DNA from: Lutibacter sp.
GTDB taxonomy: Bacteria; Bacteroidota; Bacteroidia; Flavobacteriales; Flavobacteriaceae
Assembly (NCBI RefSeq): GCF_030692605.1
Contig: NZ_JAUYUD010000095.1
Coordinates: forward strand, 1 to 64,000
Reading direction: 5' to 3'
Length of the DNA stretch: 64,000 nt
In this document: piece after piece, positions 8,625-18,692 of the stretch
Layout: each line of letters opens with the position of its first letter
Position numbering within the stretch: position 1 is the first letter of the stretch
Made by a program: the position numbers and the translations under genes
The notes under the pieces: generated by a model
Database searches by the model: none
Seen by the model: only the letters and a program-made list of their open reading frames with translations
Told to the model about the DNA's origin: nothing

Positions 8625-9332
8625 ATGGCTTATAAAAGAATTTTATTAAAATTAAGCGGCGAAGCGCTTATGGGAACTAGACAACACGGTATAGACCCAG
8701 TTCGTTTAGCTGAATACGCCAATGAAATTAAAATCATTGTTGAAAAAGGTGTTGAAGTAGCTATTGTTATTGGTGGTGGCAATATTTTTAGAGGTGTTGC
8801 TGGCGCAAGTAATGGAATAGACAGAGTTCAAGGTGATTATATGGGAATGCTTGCCACTATAATTAATGGTTTAGCATTACAAAGCGCATTGGAAGATGCT
8901 GGAATGAAAACTAGGCTACTAACCGCCATTAAAATGGAGCAAGTTGCCGAACCATTTATTAAGAGACGAGCTGTACGACACCTAGAAAAAGGACGTGTAG
9001 TAATTTTTGGAGGGGGAACCGGAAACCCTTACTTTACAACAGATACAGCTGCTGTGTTAAGAGCAATTGAAGTTGGTGCTGAAGTAATTTTAAAAGGAAC
9101 TCGTGTGGATGGAATTTATTCAGAAGATCCTGAAAAAAATGAAAATGCTATTAAATTTGACTCTATAACATATAAAGATGTAATTAATAAGGGTCTAAAA
9201 ATAATGGATATGACTGCTTTTGCATTAAGTCAAGAAAATAATTTACCTATAATTGTTTTTGATATGAATACCAAAGGCAATTTAGAAAAAATAGCAGCCG
9301 GAGAAAATATTGGAACAAAAGTTGATAAATAG
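8625..9332 (+). CDS. pyrH: UMP kinase
   Basis: Amino-acid-kinase-family UMP kinase, 235 residues, making UDP from UMP in pyrimidine synthesis. It has the N-terminal [14 protein letters not shown], the glycine-rich [10 protein letters not shown], the [17 protein letters not shown] helix and [16 protein letters not shown]. The near-invariant neighbour frr follows after 20 bases, so pyrH-frr is one operon ended by the hairpin at 9942. Confidence 0.96.
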   Translation: MAYKRILLKLSGEALMGTRQHGIDPVRLAEYANEIKIIVEKGVEVAIVIGGGNIFRGVAGASNGIDRVQGDYMGMLATIINGLALQSALEDAGMKTRLLTAIKMEQVAEPFIKRRAVRHLEKGRVVIFGGGTGNPYFTTDTAAVLRAIEVGAEVILKGTRVDGIYSEDPEKNENAIKFDSITYKDVINKGLKIMDMTAFALSQENNLPIIVFDMNTKGNLEKIAAGENIGTKVDK

Positions 9333-9352
9333 ATAATTTAATTTTTTTAATT

Positions 9353-9907
9353 ATGGATGAAGATCTTAAATTTATAATAGACAGTACTAGTGAGCTAATG
9401 GAAAATACCATTAAACATTTGGAAAAAGAATTTAGAAATATTCGTGCAAGCAAGGCTAGTCCAGCAATGTTGGGAGGTATAACTGTTGATTATTATGGCT
9501 CTCAAACGCCTTTAACTCAAATTGCAAATGTGAGTACTATGGATGCCCATACCATAACCATACAACCTTGGGAAAAAAATATGTTACAAGGAATTGAAAA
9601 AGCAATTATGATTGCTAATTTAGGATTTAACCCTATGAATAATGGTGAAATAATCATTATCAACGTTCCTGTTTTAACAGAAGAAAGACGTAAAGAATTA
9701 TCAAAACAAGCAAAATCTGCCGCCGAAGATTCAAAAGTTGGTATTAGAAACGACCGAAGAGAAGCAATGAGTGAAATTAAAAAGTCAGATGCCTCAGAAG
9801 ATGTGAAAGCGAATGCCGAAATAGATATTCAGGACTTAACAGACAGTTTTATTGTAAAAATTGACGAATTATACAAAATTAAAGATCAGGAAATTATGAA
9901 AGTTTAA
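9353..9907 (+). CDS. frr: Ribosome recycling factor
   Basis: RRF, 184 residues, splits post-termination ribosomes with EF-G. The family pattern is clear: KEFRNIRASKASPAML, the VDYYGSQTPLTQIANVS loop, PWEKNMLQGIEKAI, and VPVLTEERRKELSKQAK, with the long three-helix bundle at the ends. It is downstream of pyrH as in most bacteria. A strong hairpin follows 34 bases after the stop. Confidence 0.96.
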   Translation: MDEDLKFIIDSTSELMENTIKHLEKEFRNIRASKASPAMLGGITVDYYGSQTPLTQIANVSTMDAHTITIQPWEKNMLQGIEKAIMIANLGFNPMNNGEIIIINVPVLTEERRKELSKQAKSAAEDSKVGIRNDRREAMSEIKKSDASEDVKANAEIDIQDLTDSFIVKIDELYKIKDQEIMKV

Positions 9908-9941
9908 GAAGCACTTTCGTTAAACTTATCAAAAAAAATAG

Positions 9942-9965
9942 AGCACTCATAAGAGTGCTTTTTTA
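9942..9965 (+). terminator. Terminator of pyrH-frr
   Basis: AGCACTC (9942-9948) pairs with GAGTGCT (9953-9959) across loop ATAA and is followed by a T run (9960-9964). Perfect 7-bp stem. Confidence 0.85.
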
Positions 9966-9971
9966 TTAACC

Positions 9972-9979
9972 TATATTTG
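9972..9979 (+). promoter_or_regulatory. -7 element of the DUF5686 gene
   Basis: TATATTTG, directly after the frr terminator and 24 bases before the ATG at 10004. No convincing -33 match is visible at the usual distance. Confidence 0.45.
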
Positions 9980-10003
9980 TACTTCTAAAATAATTCATTT
10001 CAA

Positions 10004-12520
10004 ATGAAGTACTTTTTATTTAGTTTTTTTACTCTTTTTATCATCTTTAGTGCTATTTCTCAAAACTATATTCAAGGAATAATTTTAGATGAAAAAACGT
10101 TAAAACCATTGCCATTTGCTTCTATTATTACCAATACTAATTTCGGAACTTTAACAGATATTGATGGAAAATTTAATATAAAAACTATAAATCCGTTTCA
10201 TACTATTACAATTTCATACGTTGGGTATACAAAAGTAAAAAAGGAATTAAACCCAAAAATAAGATATCTCAAAATTTATTTAAGTCCGTCCATTGAAACT
10301 TTAAATGAGGTAGTTATTTCATCCAAAAAAAATCCAGCTATCGATATTATACAAAAGGTGATTTTAAATAAATCAAAAAATAATATTGAAGAAGCACTAA
10401 ACTCATTTAAATTTAATACTTACAATAAAATTTTAGTTACCGCTAATCCCGATTCAATTAGTGGAATAATAGATACCTTGTTTTCTATCAAAAATGGAGA
10501 AAAGAAGTTTGATAAATTAGATTCTACCAACTTTAAATTTAAGAAGGAAATAGAGCATTACCATTTATACATTTCAGAAAAAATATCTGAATTTCAATTT
10601 CAAAAAGGAAAAAAAACAAAAGAGCTTATTTTAGCTTCTAGAATGGCTGGTTTAAAACAACCTATTTATGAATTTTTGGCTATTACTTTTCAAGATTTCT
10701 CATTTTATAATGAACTTTATACCATTGCAGGAACCCAATATACAAACCCTATTGCAACCAACGCTTTAAAAAATTACAACTATAAAATACTTGATACAGT
10801 TGATATTAACAATCGCCCAACCTATTTAATTTATTATAAACCTAAAGAAAAAAAAGAATTTATTGGTATTGAAGGGGTGCTATACATAGACACATCAACT
10901 TTTGGAATTGCTCATGCTATTGCAGAACTTAAAGGAATTGTAAATGTAAAAGCAACTCAAAATTATAAATTTTTGCCTGAACAACCTATCTGGTTCCCAG
11001 CGGAAATGGACATTGTTTTAAAAAAAGGTAACACTAAAGAAAATATCAAATTATTTGGAGGTACCATAAAATTTTCTCAAAGTGAAAAAAAAGATAGCCT
11101 TATGGTCTTGAGTAAAAATAAACCTGAGGATATTACTTATTTTATTTCGAAATCGGTAAATAGTAATGTCGTTATAAATCCAATTATAGAAATTAAAAAG
11201 TCTGCAACAACCATTTTATTTACTGATGACGCAGCAACTAAGTCTGAAGAATTTTGGGATAAATACCGAACCGAACCAATAACAGAGCGAGGATTAAACA
11301 CTTATATTAAAATTGATAGCATTGCCTATTCCGAAGGGATTGAGAGAAAAATTAATATTGGACGAAATTTACTAAAAGGTTATTTTCCAACAAAGTATAT
11401 TAATTTAAATTTAGGAAAAATTATTAACCTAAATAATTACGAAGGATTACGTGTCGGTATTGGAGGAATAACAAATCATAATTTTTCTCCAATTGTTAAA
11501 GTCGAATCTTACATTGCTTTTGGAACAAAAGATAAAGATTTTAAATACAGCTTTGGGACTTCATTTAGGATTGAAAAAAAGAATAACATGTGGATTGGTG
11601 CCAATGCAACTAACGATATTAAAGAAGCTGCTTCCATAGATTTTATAGCTTCAAATTCTACTTTTTCGCCAATTAATCCTCGAAATTTAAATATTAGTAA
11701 ATTTTATAATTACAAAACCATCAGCAGTTTTATTGAAATCGATATTCAGCCAAATTTGGAGGCAAAGTTACAAGTAAGTACTGGCGAATACACTCCTGTT
11801 TTTGAATACCAATTTGTATCAAATACTAGAAATTTAACCTCTTTCAATTTAACAACTGCCACCGTGGGTGTACAATACAACCCAAAAAATGAATATATGA
11901 ATTCTCCCGAAGGAAAATTAACGATAAAAAATAATTTTCCTCAAATTACATTTCAAACTACAAAAAGTATTGAAAATATTTTTAGCGGTGATTTTGATTT
12001 TACTCAGTTTAGTGTTCAAATTTTGCATAAGATAAAACCTTTACGAAAAGCAATTACACATGTGTTATTAGAGGGAGGAATTGTTTTTGGAGATGCTCCA
12101 ATTACACATCTTTTCAATGCTACTCCAAACTACACCTTTAAGAATCCTTGGGCAAAAAGAATAACTTTTGCCGGGAAAAACAGCTTTGAAACAATGGGAT
12201 ATAACGAGTTTATTTCAGATCGATTTATCGCTATCCATTTTAAACACGAATTCAAAGCATTTATAATTTCTCCTAAATTTAAACCTCAACTCACCATTGC
12301 TAATAGAGCTGCAATAGGCGCGATTAATAATGCAAACTATCACCAAGGGCTCGAATTTAAAAGTTTAAATAAAGGATATCTTGAAAGTGGCTTTGAAATA
12401 AACCGTTTACTAAAAGGATTTGGTTTAAGTGCGTATTATCGATTTGGAAGTTATCAAAATCCCGAATGGTCTGATAATTTAGCTGTTAAATTAACCTATA
12501 AACTAAACCTAGGTTTTTAA
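10004..12520 (+). CDS. DUF5686 outer-membrane protein with N-terminal carboxypeptidase-regulatory-like domain
   Basis: 838 residues. The signal peptide (MKYFLFSFFTLFIIFSAISQ) precedes a CarboxypepD_reg-like beta-sandwich: GIILDEKTLKPLPFASIITN, then GTLTDIDGKF and ISYVGYTK. Such a module is also found at the front of SusC-type receptors. The rest matches the DUF5686 family and ends in alternating beta-strands with a C-terminal TYKLNLGF, so an outer-membrane barrel is likely. No TonB plug is evident. Its role in Bacteroidota is not established. It has its own promoter and is monocistronic or read through into the next exporter gene. Confidence 0.75.
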   Translation: MKYFLFSFFTLFIIFSAISQNYIQGIILDEKTLKPLPFASIITNTNFGTLTDIDGKFNIKTINPFHTITISYVGYTKVKKELNPKIRYLKIYLSPSIETLNEVVISSKKNPAIDIIQKVILNKSKNNIEEALNSFKFNTYNKILVTANPDSISGIIDTLFSIKNGEKKFDKLDSTNFKFKKEIEHYHLYISEKISEFQFQKGKKTKELILASRMAGLKQPIYEFLAITFQDFSFYNELYTIAGTQYTNPIATNALKNYNYKILDTVDINNRPTYLIYYKPKEKKEFIGIEGVLYIDTSTFGIAHAIAELKGIVNVKATQNYKFLPEQPIWFPAEMDIVLKKGNTKENIKLFGGTIKFSQSEKKDSLMVLSKNKPEDITYFISKSVNSNVVINPIIEIKKSATTILFTDDAATKSEEFWDKYRTEPITERGLNTYIKIDSIAYSEGIERKINIGRNLLKGYFPTKYINLNLGKIINLNNYEGLRVGIGGITNHNFSPIVKVESYIAFGTKDKDFKYSFGTSFRIEKKNNMWIGANATNDIKEAASIDFIASNSTFSPINPRNLNISKFYNYKTISSFIEIDIQPNLEAKLQVSTGEYTPVFEYQFVSNTRNLTSFNLTTATVGVQYNPKNEYMNSPEGKLTIKNNFPQITFQTTKSIENIFSGDFDFTQFSVQILHKIKPLRKAITHVLLEGGIVFGDAPITHLFNATPNYTFKNPWAKRITFAGKNSFETMGYNEFISDRFIAIHFKHEFKAFIISPKFKPQLTIANRAAIGAINNANYHQGLEFKSLNKGYLESGFEINRLLKGFGLSAYYRFGSYQNPEWSDNLAVKLTYKLNLGF

Positions 12521-12552
12521 AATTCAAATGGTTAAATCCAAAACTTATTCGT

Positions 12553-12560
12553 TACATTTG
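12553..12560 (+). promoter_or_regulatory. -7 element of the MMPL/RND exporter gene
   Basis: TACATTTG, exact consensus, 14 bases before the ATG at 12575. The predicted 5' leader is very short, and the -33 region is poor. Confidence 0.45.
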
Positions 12561-12574
12561 CAAAAATTTTTTTT

Positions 12575-14950
12575 ATGAAGTTTTGGAATAATGTTTCGAG
12601 AATAATACTTACAAAAAGGTATATAATTTTAGGGCTGATTTTAGCCATTACCGGTTTTTTAAGTTATCAAACTCAGTATATGCGTTTTTCATATACCGAA
12701 GCAAATCTTTTACCAGAAAATCATCAAGTAAATGTTGACTATAAGCATTTTTTAAAACTCTTTGGTGAAGAAGGAAATGTCATTATTCTTGCTGTACAAG
12801 ATTCCAGTATTTATGCACCAGAAAAATTTAATTCTTGGAGAGAATTAACAAATAAATTAAACGATTATTCTGAAGTTGAATTAACAATTTCTGTTGGTAA
12901 TATTCAGAAACTTGTTAAAAATGATTCGTTACAAAAATTTGATTTAGAGCCTTTGGTGAAAAATTCACCTGCCTCTTCGTCTGATATTCAACAAATTAGA
13001 ACCGAACTTTTTGAAAATCTTCCCTTTTACGATAATTTTTTATATAATAAAAAAACTGGGACTATACGTTCTGTAATATATTTAGATAAGACAATTGTAA
13101 ATACGGCCGCCAGAAAAGATTTTATTTTTAATGTGCTAAATCCGGCCATTGAAAAATTTGAAAAAGAAAATAAATTGGATGTTCGAATTTCTGGGATGCC
13201 ATATATTCGAACTATGAATGCCCAAAATATTATTGATGAAATTGGGTTATTTGTAGGTTTGGCATTAGTGGTAACAGCATTAATATTCTTCTTTTTCTTT
13301 AGATCATTTAGAGCTACTTTTATTACCATGTTGGTAGTAAGTATTGGTGTTATTTGGGCATTTGGGTTTATAGGCTTATTTAGATATGAAATTACAGTTT
13401 TAATGGCATTAATTCCTCCTTTAATTATTGTAATTGGAGTGCCAAACGCCATTTTTTTAATAAATAAATACCAACAAGAAGTAAAAAAACACGGCAATCA
13501 AGCAAAATCATTACAGCGTGTAATATCAAAAGTTGGTACTGCCACTTTATTAACCAATACAACAACTGCTATAGGTTTTGCCACCTTTATTTTTACTAAA
13601 AGCCAATTGTTAAGAGAATTTGGTACCATCGCTTCTATTAACATTATTGCAATTTTCTTTTTGGCAATTTTAATTATACCTATTATGTATAGTTTTATGC
13701 CCATTCCAAATGAAAAACATCTTAAACATTTGGAGCGTAAGTGGATTGAAACTATTGTTAAAACCATGGAATCTATTGTTAAAAATCATCGAATTGCAGT
13801 TTATACTACAACCATCATTTTAATAATTGTAAGCATAATTGGAATTTATAAAATAAAAGTATCTGGTAGCCTTATTGAGGATATGCCAAAAGGTAAAGAT
13901 TTTTTTAAAGATATTGTCTTTTTTGAAGATGAATTTGGTGGTATTATGCCCTTAGAAATTATTATTGACACAAAAAAAGAAAAAGGGGTCATGAAACTTT
14001 CTACCCTACAAAGAATGAATAAGTTAGAGGAAACTATTGAAGATATTCCTGAACTTTCTAAACCGATTTCTGTTTTAAATATTGTAAAATACTCAAAACA
14101 AGCATTTTATGGAGGACATCCTGATTATTATGACATCCCAAATAGTCAAGAACAAAATTGGATTTTTTCTTTTGTAAAAAACAGCACTTCAGATGCAAAT
14201 ATGCTCAATAGCTTTGTAGATTCAACGGGGCAATATGCACGCATTACAACTTTTATGAAGGATATTGGAACAGATAAAATGGCTATCATCGAAAGTCGTT
14301 TAAAAGAAAAAATTACAAAAGAATTTCCTGTAGAAAAATACAATGTTTCTATGACAGGTGGTGCTTTGGTTTTTTTAAAAGGCACTACTTATTTAATTAA
14401 CAACTTAGTTGTTTCCTTATCTCTTGCAATTTTATTAATATCAATATTTATGGCTGTTTTATTCCGGTCATTTAGAATGATTTTAATTTCATTAATTCCA
14501 AATATATTACCGCTATTAATTACTGCAGGCCTCATGGGTTATTTAGGAATTCCTATTAAACCTTCGACCATATTAGTATTTAGTATTGCTTTTGGAATTT
14601 CTGTAGATGATACTATTCACTTTTTAGCTAAATATCGTCAAGAGTTAATAACACATAATTGGAAAATTAAACACTCCGTTTATGCAGCTTTACGAGAAAC
14701 AGGCGTAAGTATGTTCTATACTTCTATTGTGCTTTTCTTTGGATTTTTAGTGTTTACAGTATCGAGTTTTGGAGGAACTATTGCGTTGGGTGGATTAGTA
14801 TCAGTTACTCTTTTATTTGCAATGTGTTCAAATTTATTATTACTACCTTCTTTATTATTGTCCTTAGAAAAAAATATTGCAAATAAAGAAGTTTTAAAAG
14901 AACCTCTATTGGATGTTCTCGATAATGAAGATGAAAACAACGACAATTAG
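12575..14950 (+). CDS. RND-superfamily exporter, MMPL/HpnN-like (COG1033)
   Basis: Inner-membrane protein of 791 residues built as two similar halves, each with one N-terminal helix, a periplasmic domain and a five-helix bundle. The second half has VFSIAFGISVDDTIHFLAKY, the sterol-sensing-type helix with acidic residues expected for proton coupling. The first half carries the matching ALIPPLIIVIGVPNAIFLINKY, where the acidic pair is replaced by PN. It is smaller than AcrB-type pumps and lacks adaptor and TolC partners nearby. Such proteins are usually linked to lipid or hydrophobic cargo export; the substrate here is unknown. Confidence 0.82.
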   Translation: MKFWNNVSRIILTKRYIILGLILAITGFLSYQTQYMRFSYTEANLLPENHQVNVDYKHFLKLFGEEGNVIILAVQDSSIYAPEKFNSWRELTNKLNDYSEVELTISVGNIQKLVKNDSLQKFDLEPLVKNSPASSSDIQQIRTELFENLPFYDNFLYNKKTGTIRSVIYLDKTIVNTAARKDFIFNVLNPAIEKFEKENKLDVRISGMPYIRTMNAQNIIDEIGLFVGLALVVTALIFFFFFRSFRATFITMLVVSIGVIWAFGFIGLFRYEITVLMALIPPLIIVIGVPNAIFLINKYQQEVKKHGNQAKSLQRVISKVGTATLLTNTTTAIGFATFIFTKSQLLREFGTIASINIIAIFFLAILIIPIMYSFMPIPNEKHLKHLERKWIETIVKTMESIVKNHRIAVYTTTIILIIVSIIGIYKIKVSGSLIEDMPKGKDFFKDIVFFEDEFGGIMPLEIIIDTKKEKGVMKLSTLQRMNKLEETIEDIPELSKPISVLNIVKYSKQAFYGGHPDYYDIPNSQEQNWIFSFVKNSTSDANMLNSFVDSTGQYARITTFMKDIGTDKMAIIESRLKEKITKEFPVEKYNVSMTGGALVFLKGTTYLINNLVVSLSLAILLISIFMAVLFRSFRMILISLIPNILPLLITAGLMGYLGIPIKPSTILVFSIAFGISVDDTIHFLAKYRQELITHNWKIKHSVYAALRETGVSMFYTSIVLFFGFLVFTVSSFGGTIALGGLVSVTLLFAMCSNLLLLPSLLLSLEKNIANKEVLKEPLLDVLDNEDENNDN

Positions 14951-15051
14951 CTTTTTTCTCATTGATATTTTTATGTTTGTAACAACTTATGTAATACTTC
15001 AACCAAACTATTATTTTTTTTAAAGGAAGAATCATCAAACTTGTTTATCAA

Positions 15052-15082
15052 TTGTCATTTAACAATTGTTAATGTATCTTTG
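15052..15082 (+). promoter_or_regulatory. Promoter of asnS
   Basis: TTG (15052-15054), a 20-base spacer, then TATCTTTG (15075-15082), 20 bases before the asnS ATG. Confidence 0.6.
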
Positions 15083-15102
15083 CATTTCATAAATTTTTTA
15101 CA

Positions 15103-16536
15103 ATGAAAAGAATTACAGTTGCTGAACTTTTGAGTTCTCAAAATTTTTTACAAGATGTTACCGTAAAAGGATGGGTTAGAACATTTAGAGCGAATAGATT
15201 TATTGCTTTAAATGATGGTTCAACTATTAATAACATACAATGTGTAGTTGATTTTGAAAATACAGATGAGGCACTTTTAAAAAGAGTAACAACTGGTGCT
15301 GCAATTGCCATTAAAGGTATTTTAATTGAAAGTCAAGGAAAAGGTCAAACCGTAGAAATACAAGTTAAGAGTCTTGAAATTTTGGGAGATTCAAATCCAG
15401 AAGAATATCCAATCCAACCTAAAAAACATAGTTTAGAATTTTTAAGAGAAAATGCTCATTTACGCATTCGAACAAATACTTTTAGTGCTGTAATGCGAGT
15501 TAGATCTACACTGTCATTTGCAATTCATAAGTATTTTATTGAAAATGGATTTTATAATTTTCATGCTCCAATAATTACAGGTTCAGATGCTGAAGGAGCT
15601 GGGGAAATGTTTAATGTAACAACCTTAAATCTAACTAATATTCCAAAAACAGAAGAGGGTAACGTTAATTATTCCAAAGATTTTTTTGGAAAAATTACCA
15701 ATCTTACTGTTTCGGGTCAATTAGAAGCTGAAACCTATGCTATGGCCTTAGGAAAAGTTTACACCTTTGGACCAACATTTAGAGCCGAAAATTCAAATAC
15801 AACAAGACATTTAGCTGAATTTTGGATGATTGAGCCAGAAGTAGCATTCAACAATTTGGATGATAATATGGATTTAGCAGAAGATTTTATTAAAAATGTT
15901 ATTTCTTATGCTCTTCAACATTGTAAAGACGATTTAGCTTATTTGAATGATCGTTTACTTGATGAAGAAAAATCGAAACCGGTGACGGAAAGAAGTGAAA
16001 TGAATTTACTTGAAAGGTTAAAATTTGTAATAGAAAACAACTTTAAACGAGTAAGTTATACCGAAGCTATTGAAATATTACAAAATTCTACGCCTAATAA
16101 AAAGAAAAAATTTCAATATCTTATTAAGGAATGGGGAGCGGATTTGCAAAGTGAACACGAACGATATTTAGTTGAAAAACATTTTAAATGTCCTATCATA
16201 TTATTTGATTATCCAGCGAAAATTAAAGCATTTTATATGCGTTTAAATGAAGACGGAAAAACGGTAAGGGCAATGGATGTTTTATTCCCTGGTATTGGTG
16301 AAATTGTTGGTGGAAGTCAACGAGAAGAACGTTTAGATGTATTAAAACAAAAAATTAAAGATCTTAATATAGATGAACACGAATTATGGTGGTATTTAGA
16401 TACACGTAAATTTGGTACTGCAGAACATAGTGGATTTGGATTAGGATTTGAACGTCTAGTTCAGTTTACAACAGGTATGGGTAACATTAGAGATGTTATA
16501 CCGTATCCAAGAACACCTCAAAATGCTGAATTTTAA
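15103..16536 (+). CDS. asnS: Asparaginyl-tRNA synthetase
   Basis: Class II aminoacyl-tRNA synthetase of 477 residues. The N-terminal OB-fold anticodon-binding domain ([19 protein letters not shown]) leads into the catalytic core. Motif 2 is [20 protein letters not shown] and motif 3 is [20 protein letters not shown], with the C-terminal [11 protein letters not shown]. The AsnRS-type FNVTTLN and [16 protein letters not shown] regions separate it from AspRS. It charges tRNA-Asn directly. rpoN follows after 76 bases. Confidence 0.95.
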   Translation: MKRITVAELLSSQNFLQDVTVKGWVRTFRANRFIALNDGSTINNIQCVVDFENTDEALLKRVTTGAAIAIKGILIESQGKGQTVEIQVKSLEILGDSNPEEYPIQPKKHSLEFLRENAHLRIRTNTFSAVMRVRSTLSFAIHKYFIENGFYNFHAPIITGSDAEGAGEMFNVTTLNLTNIPKTEEGNVNYSKDFFGKITNLTVSGQLEAETYAMALGKVYTFGPTFRAENSNTTRHLAEFWMIEPEVAFNNLDDNMDLAEDFIKNVISYALQHCKDDLAYLNDRLLDEEKSKPVTERSEMNLLERLKFVIENNFKRVSYTEAIEILQNSTPNKKKKFQYLIKEWGADLQSEHERYLVEKHFKCPIILFDYPAKIKAFYMRLNEDGKTVRAMDVLFPGIGEIVGGSQREERLDVLKQKIKDLNIDEHELWWYLDTRKFGTAEHSGFGLGFERLVQFTTGMGNIRDVIPYPRTPQNAEF

Positions 16537-16612
16537 TTAAAAATACAATTCTATAGGTTCGTTTTAAGCATATTTTTATGTATTTTTAACTAAATCTATT
16601 TTATAATAGTTT

Positions 16613-18076
16613 ATGCTTAGACAAAGTTTACATCAAAAATTACAACAAAAGCTATCTCCACAGCAAATTCAACTCATGAAAATGATTCAACTTCCTACGC
16701 AGGAATTTGAACAACGTTTAAAACAAGAATTAGAAGAAAATCCTGCCCTAGAGAATGCTGATGAGAATGAAGATTTTGATGAATTTTCTAGTACCTCAAC
16801 TGAAGATGAATATGACGATTCGGGTACTGAAAGTATTGATGCTCAAGACATAAATATTGATGAGTATTTAAGTGATGATGAAATTCCTAATTATAAAACA
16901 CAATCTAATAATTACGCAGAAGATGATGAGGATAAGCATGTTCCTTACGCCTCTGGAACGTCTTTTACTCAACACTTAAAAAGTCAAATAAATACATTTA
17001 CTTTAACGGAAGAAGAAGAATTAATCACAGATTTTTTAATTGGCAGCATCGATGATAGCGGTTATATAAGAAGAGATTTAGCTGATGTTTTAGACGATTT
17101 AGCATTTACTCAAAATATTTATACCACTGAAAAAGAATTAGAAAGATTACTAAAAGTTGTTCAGCAACTAGAACCATCTGGAGTTGGTGCAAGAGATTTA
17201 AAAGAATGCCTTATTATTCAACTAAAGAATAAAAAAGAAAAAGAAAGCAGAAATTTAGCTATTGCCATATTAGAAAATTCTTTTGACCATTTTGTTAAAA
17301 AACATTATACAAAACTTACTCAAAAGTACAATATTACTGAAGTAAAATTGAAGGAAGCAATTCAGCAAATTGAAAAATTGAATCCAAAACCTGGAGGATC
17401 TTTTGTTGGAAGTAACAAGTTTGCAGAACAAATTGTTCCCGATTTCTCAATTAAAATTATTGAAGGAGAATTAGAACTTACCTTGAATTCTAGAAATGCC
17501 CCTGAATTACATATTTCTAAGGAATACAACAATCTTTTATCAGGTTATAAGGAGTCTAATACTAAATCTAAATCTCAGCAAGATGCTGTTCAATTTATCA
17601 AACAAAAATTGGATGCTGCAAAATGGTTTATTGATGCTATAAAACAACGTCAACAAACATTATTATTAAATATGAATGCCATTATGAGACACCAAAAAGA
17701 GTATTTTTTATCTGGTGATGAGCGTAAGTTAAAACCAATGATTTTAAAAGATATCGCAGATGCGATTTCAATGGATGTTTCCACCGTTTCTAGGGTAGCA
17801 AATAGCAAATACGTATCAACCCCTTATGGAACAAAACTAATAAAAGAATTCTTCTCAGAATCAATGAAAAATGATCAAGGTGAAGATGTTTCAACTATTG
17901 AAATAAAAAATATACTTTCAACCGTTATTAATGAGGAATCTAAAAGAAAACCTTTAACAGATGATAAATTAGCAACTATTTTATTAGATAAAGGCTATCC
18001 AATTGCAAGACGAACTGTTGCCAAATATAGAGAGCAATTGGACATTCCAGTTGCTCGTTTAAGAAAAGAAATATAG
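16613..18076 (+). CDS. rpoN: RNA polymerase sigma-54 factor
   Basis: Sigma-54, 487 residues, for enhancer-dependent promoters. The order is canonical: Gln-rich region I (LHQKLQQKLSPQQIQLMKMI, LEENPALE), an acidic region II (about 45-110, many Asp and Glu), the core-binding domain, a helix-turn-helix (MDVSTVSRVANSKYV), and the C-terminal RpoN box ARRTVAKYRE. I saw no TGGCAC-N5-TTGC type promoter in the intergenic regions here, and no bEBP activator gene is in the window. The next gene starts 10 bases after the stop, so the two are probably co-transcribed. Confidence 0.95.
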   Translation: MLRQSLHQKLQQKLSPQQIQLMKMIQLPTQEFEQRLKQELEENPALENADENEDFDEFSSTSTEDEYDDSGTESIDAQDINIDEYLSDDEIPNYKTQSNNYAEDDEDKHVPYASGTSFTQHLKSQINTFTLTEEEELITDFLIGSIDDSGYIRRDLADVLDDLAFTQNIYTTEKELERLLKVVQQLEPSGVGARDLKECLIIQLKNKKEKESRNLAIAILENSFDHFVKKHYTKLTQKYNITEVKLKEAIQQIEKLNPKPGGSFVGSNKFAEQIVPDFSIKIIEGELELTLNSRNAPELHISKEYNNLLSGYKESNTKSKSQQDAVQFIKQKLDAAKWFIDAIKQRQQTLLLNMNAIMRHQKEYFLSGDERKLKPMILKDIADAISMDVSTVSRVANSKYVSTPYGTKLIKEFFSESMKNDQGEDVSTIEIKNILSTVINEESKRKPLTDDKLATILLDKGYPIARRTVAKYREQLDIPVARLRKEI

Positions 18077-18086
18077 TATAATTGCT

Positions 18087-18692
18087 ATGAAAATATCCAA
18101 GTTTATATCATATTTACTGCACCCTATTAACATTCCAATTATTGGAGTGTTTTTTTATTTTTTCCTAATTCCTACATTCGTTTCAAAAGATTTAAGACAA
18201 CTAGTGTTATTAGTGATAATTATAGGAGGTTATTTATTTCCTCTTTTTCTTTTGTTTTTATTAAAAAAATTTCAAATGATAGAAAGTTATCATATTCCAA
18301 GCATTGAAAAAAGAAAATTTCCAACGCTTTTATTCATTACATTATCATATATTATTGGAAATTGGTTGTTTAAATCTAGTTTAGTAGATCTTTTGGGATT
18401 ATTTTATTTTGGATATGGAGTTTCTTTAATTATTTCTTATTTACTGTTACATTTACAAATTAAAATGAGTTTACATGCCTCGGCAATAGCAGGATTAACA
18501 GGTTTTTTAATTTATTTTAGCTTTTTCTTCAAAATAAATATGTTGATTTTTATTGCAGTATCATTTGCATTAGCTGGTATAGTTGCGTCTTCAAGGCTTA
18601 ATTTACAAGCGCACACTTTTAAAGAAGTAGTATTTGGTCTATTGGTCGGCTTAAGCTCACAGTTAATTGTTTTCTTAATTTACATTATATAA
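18087..18692 (+). CDS. Membrane protein with degenerate PAP2-type phosphatase motifs
   Basis: 201 residues with about six membrane helices. The order of short motifs resembles PAP2 phosphatases: SIEKRKFP (like KX6RP), MSLHASAIAG (like PSGH), and SRLNLQAHTFKEV, which fits SRX5HX3D except that the final Asp is Glu. The PSGH motif is poorly kept, so activity is doubtful. It directly follows rpoN, an arrangement I associate with flavobacteria. Its last 13 bases overlap the 3' end of the convergent PorT-like gene. Confidence 0.55.
   Translation: MKISKFISYLLHPINIPIIGVFFYFFLIPTFVSKDLRQLVLLVIIIGGYLFPLFLLFLLKKFQMIESYHIPSIEKRKFPTLLFITLSYIIGNWLFKSSLVDLLGLFYFGYGVSLIISYLLLHLQIKMSLHASAIAGLTGFLIYFSFFFKINMLIFIAVSFALAGIVASSRLNLQAHTFKEVVFGLLVGLSSQLIVFLIYII

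Noticed and set aside
13027-13497. 156-codon open frame on the minus strand inside the MMPL exporter gene
   Set aside because: It is antisense to a clear RND gene and has no recognisable motif.
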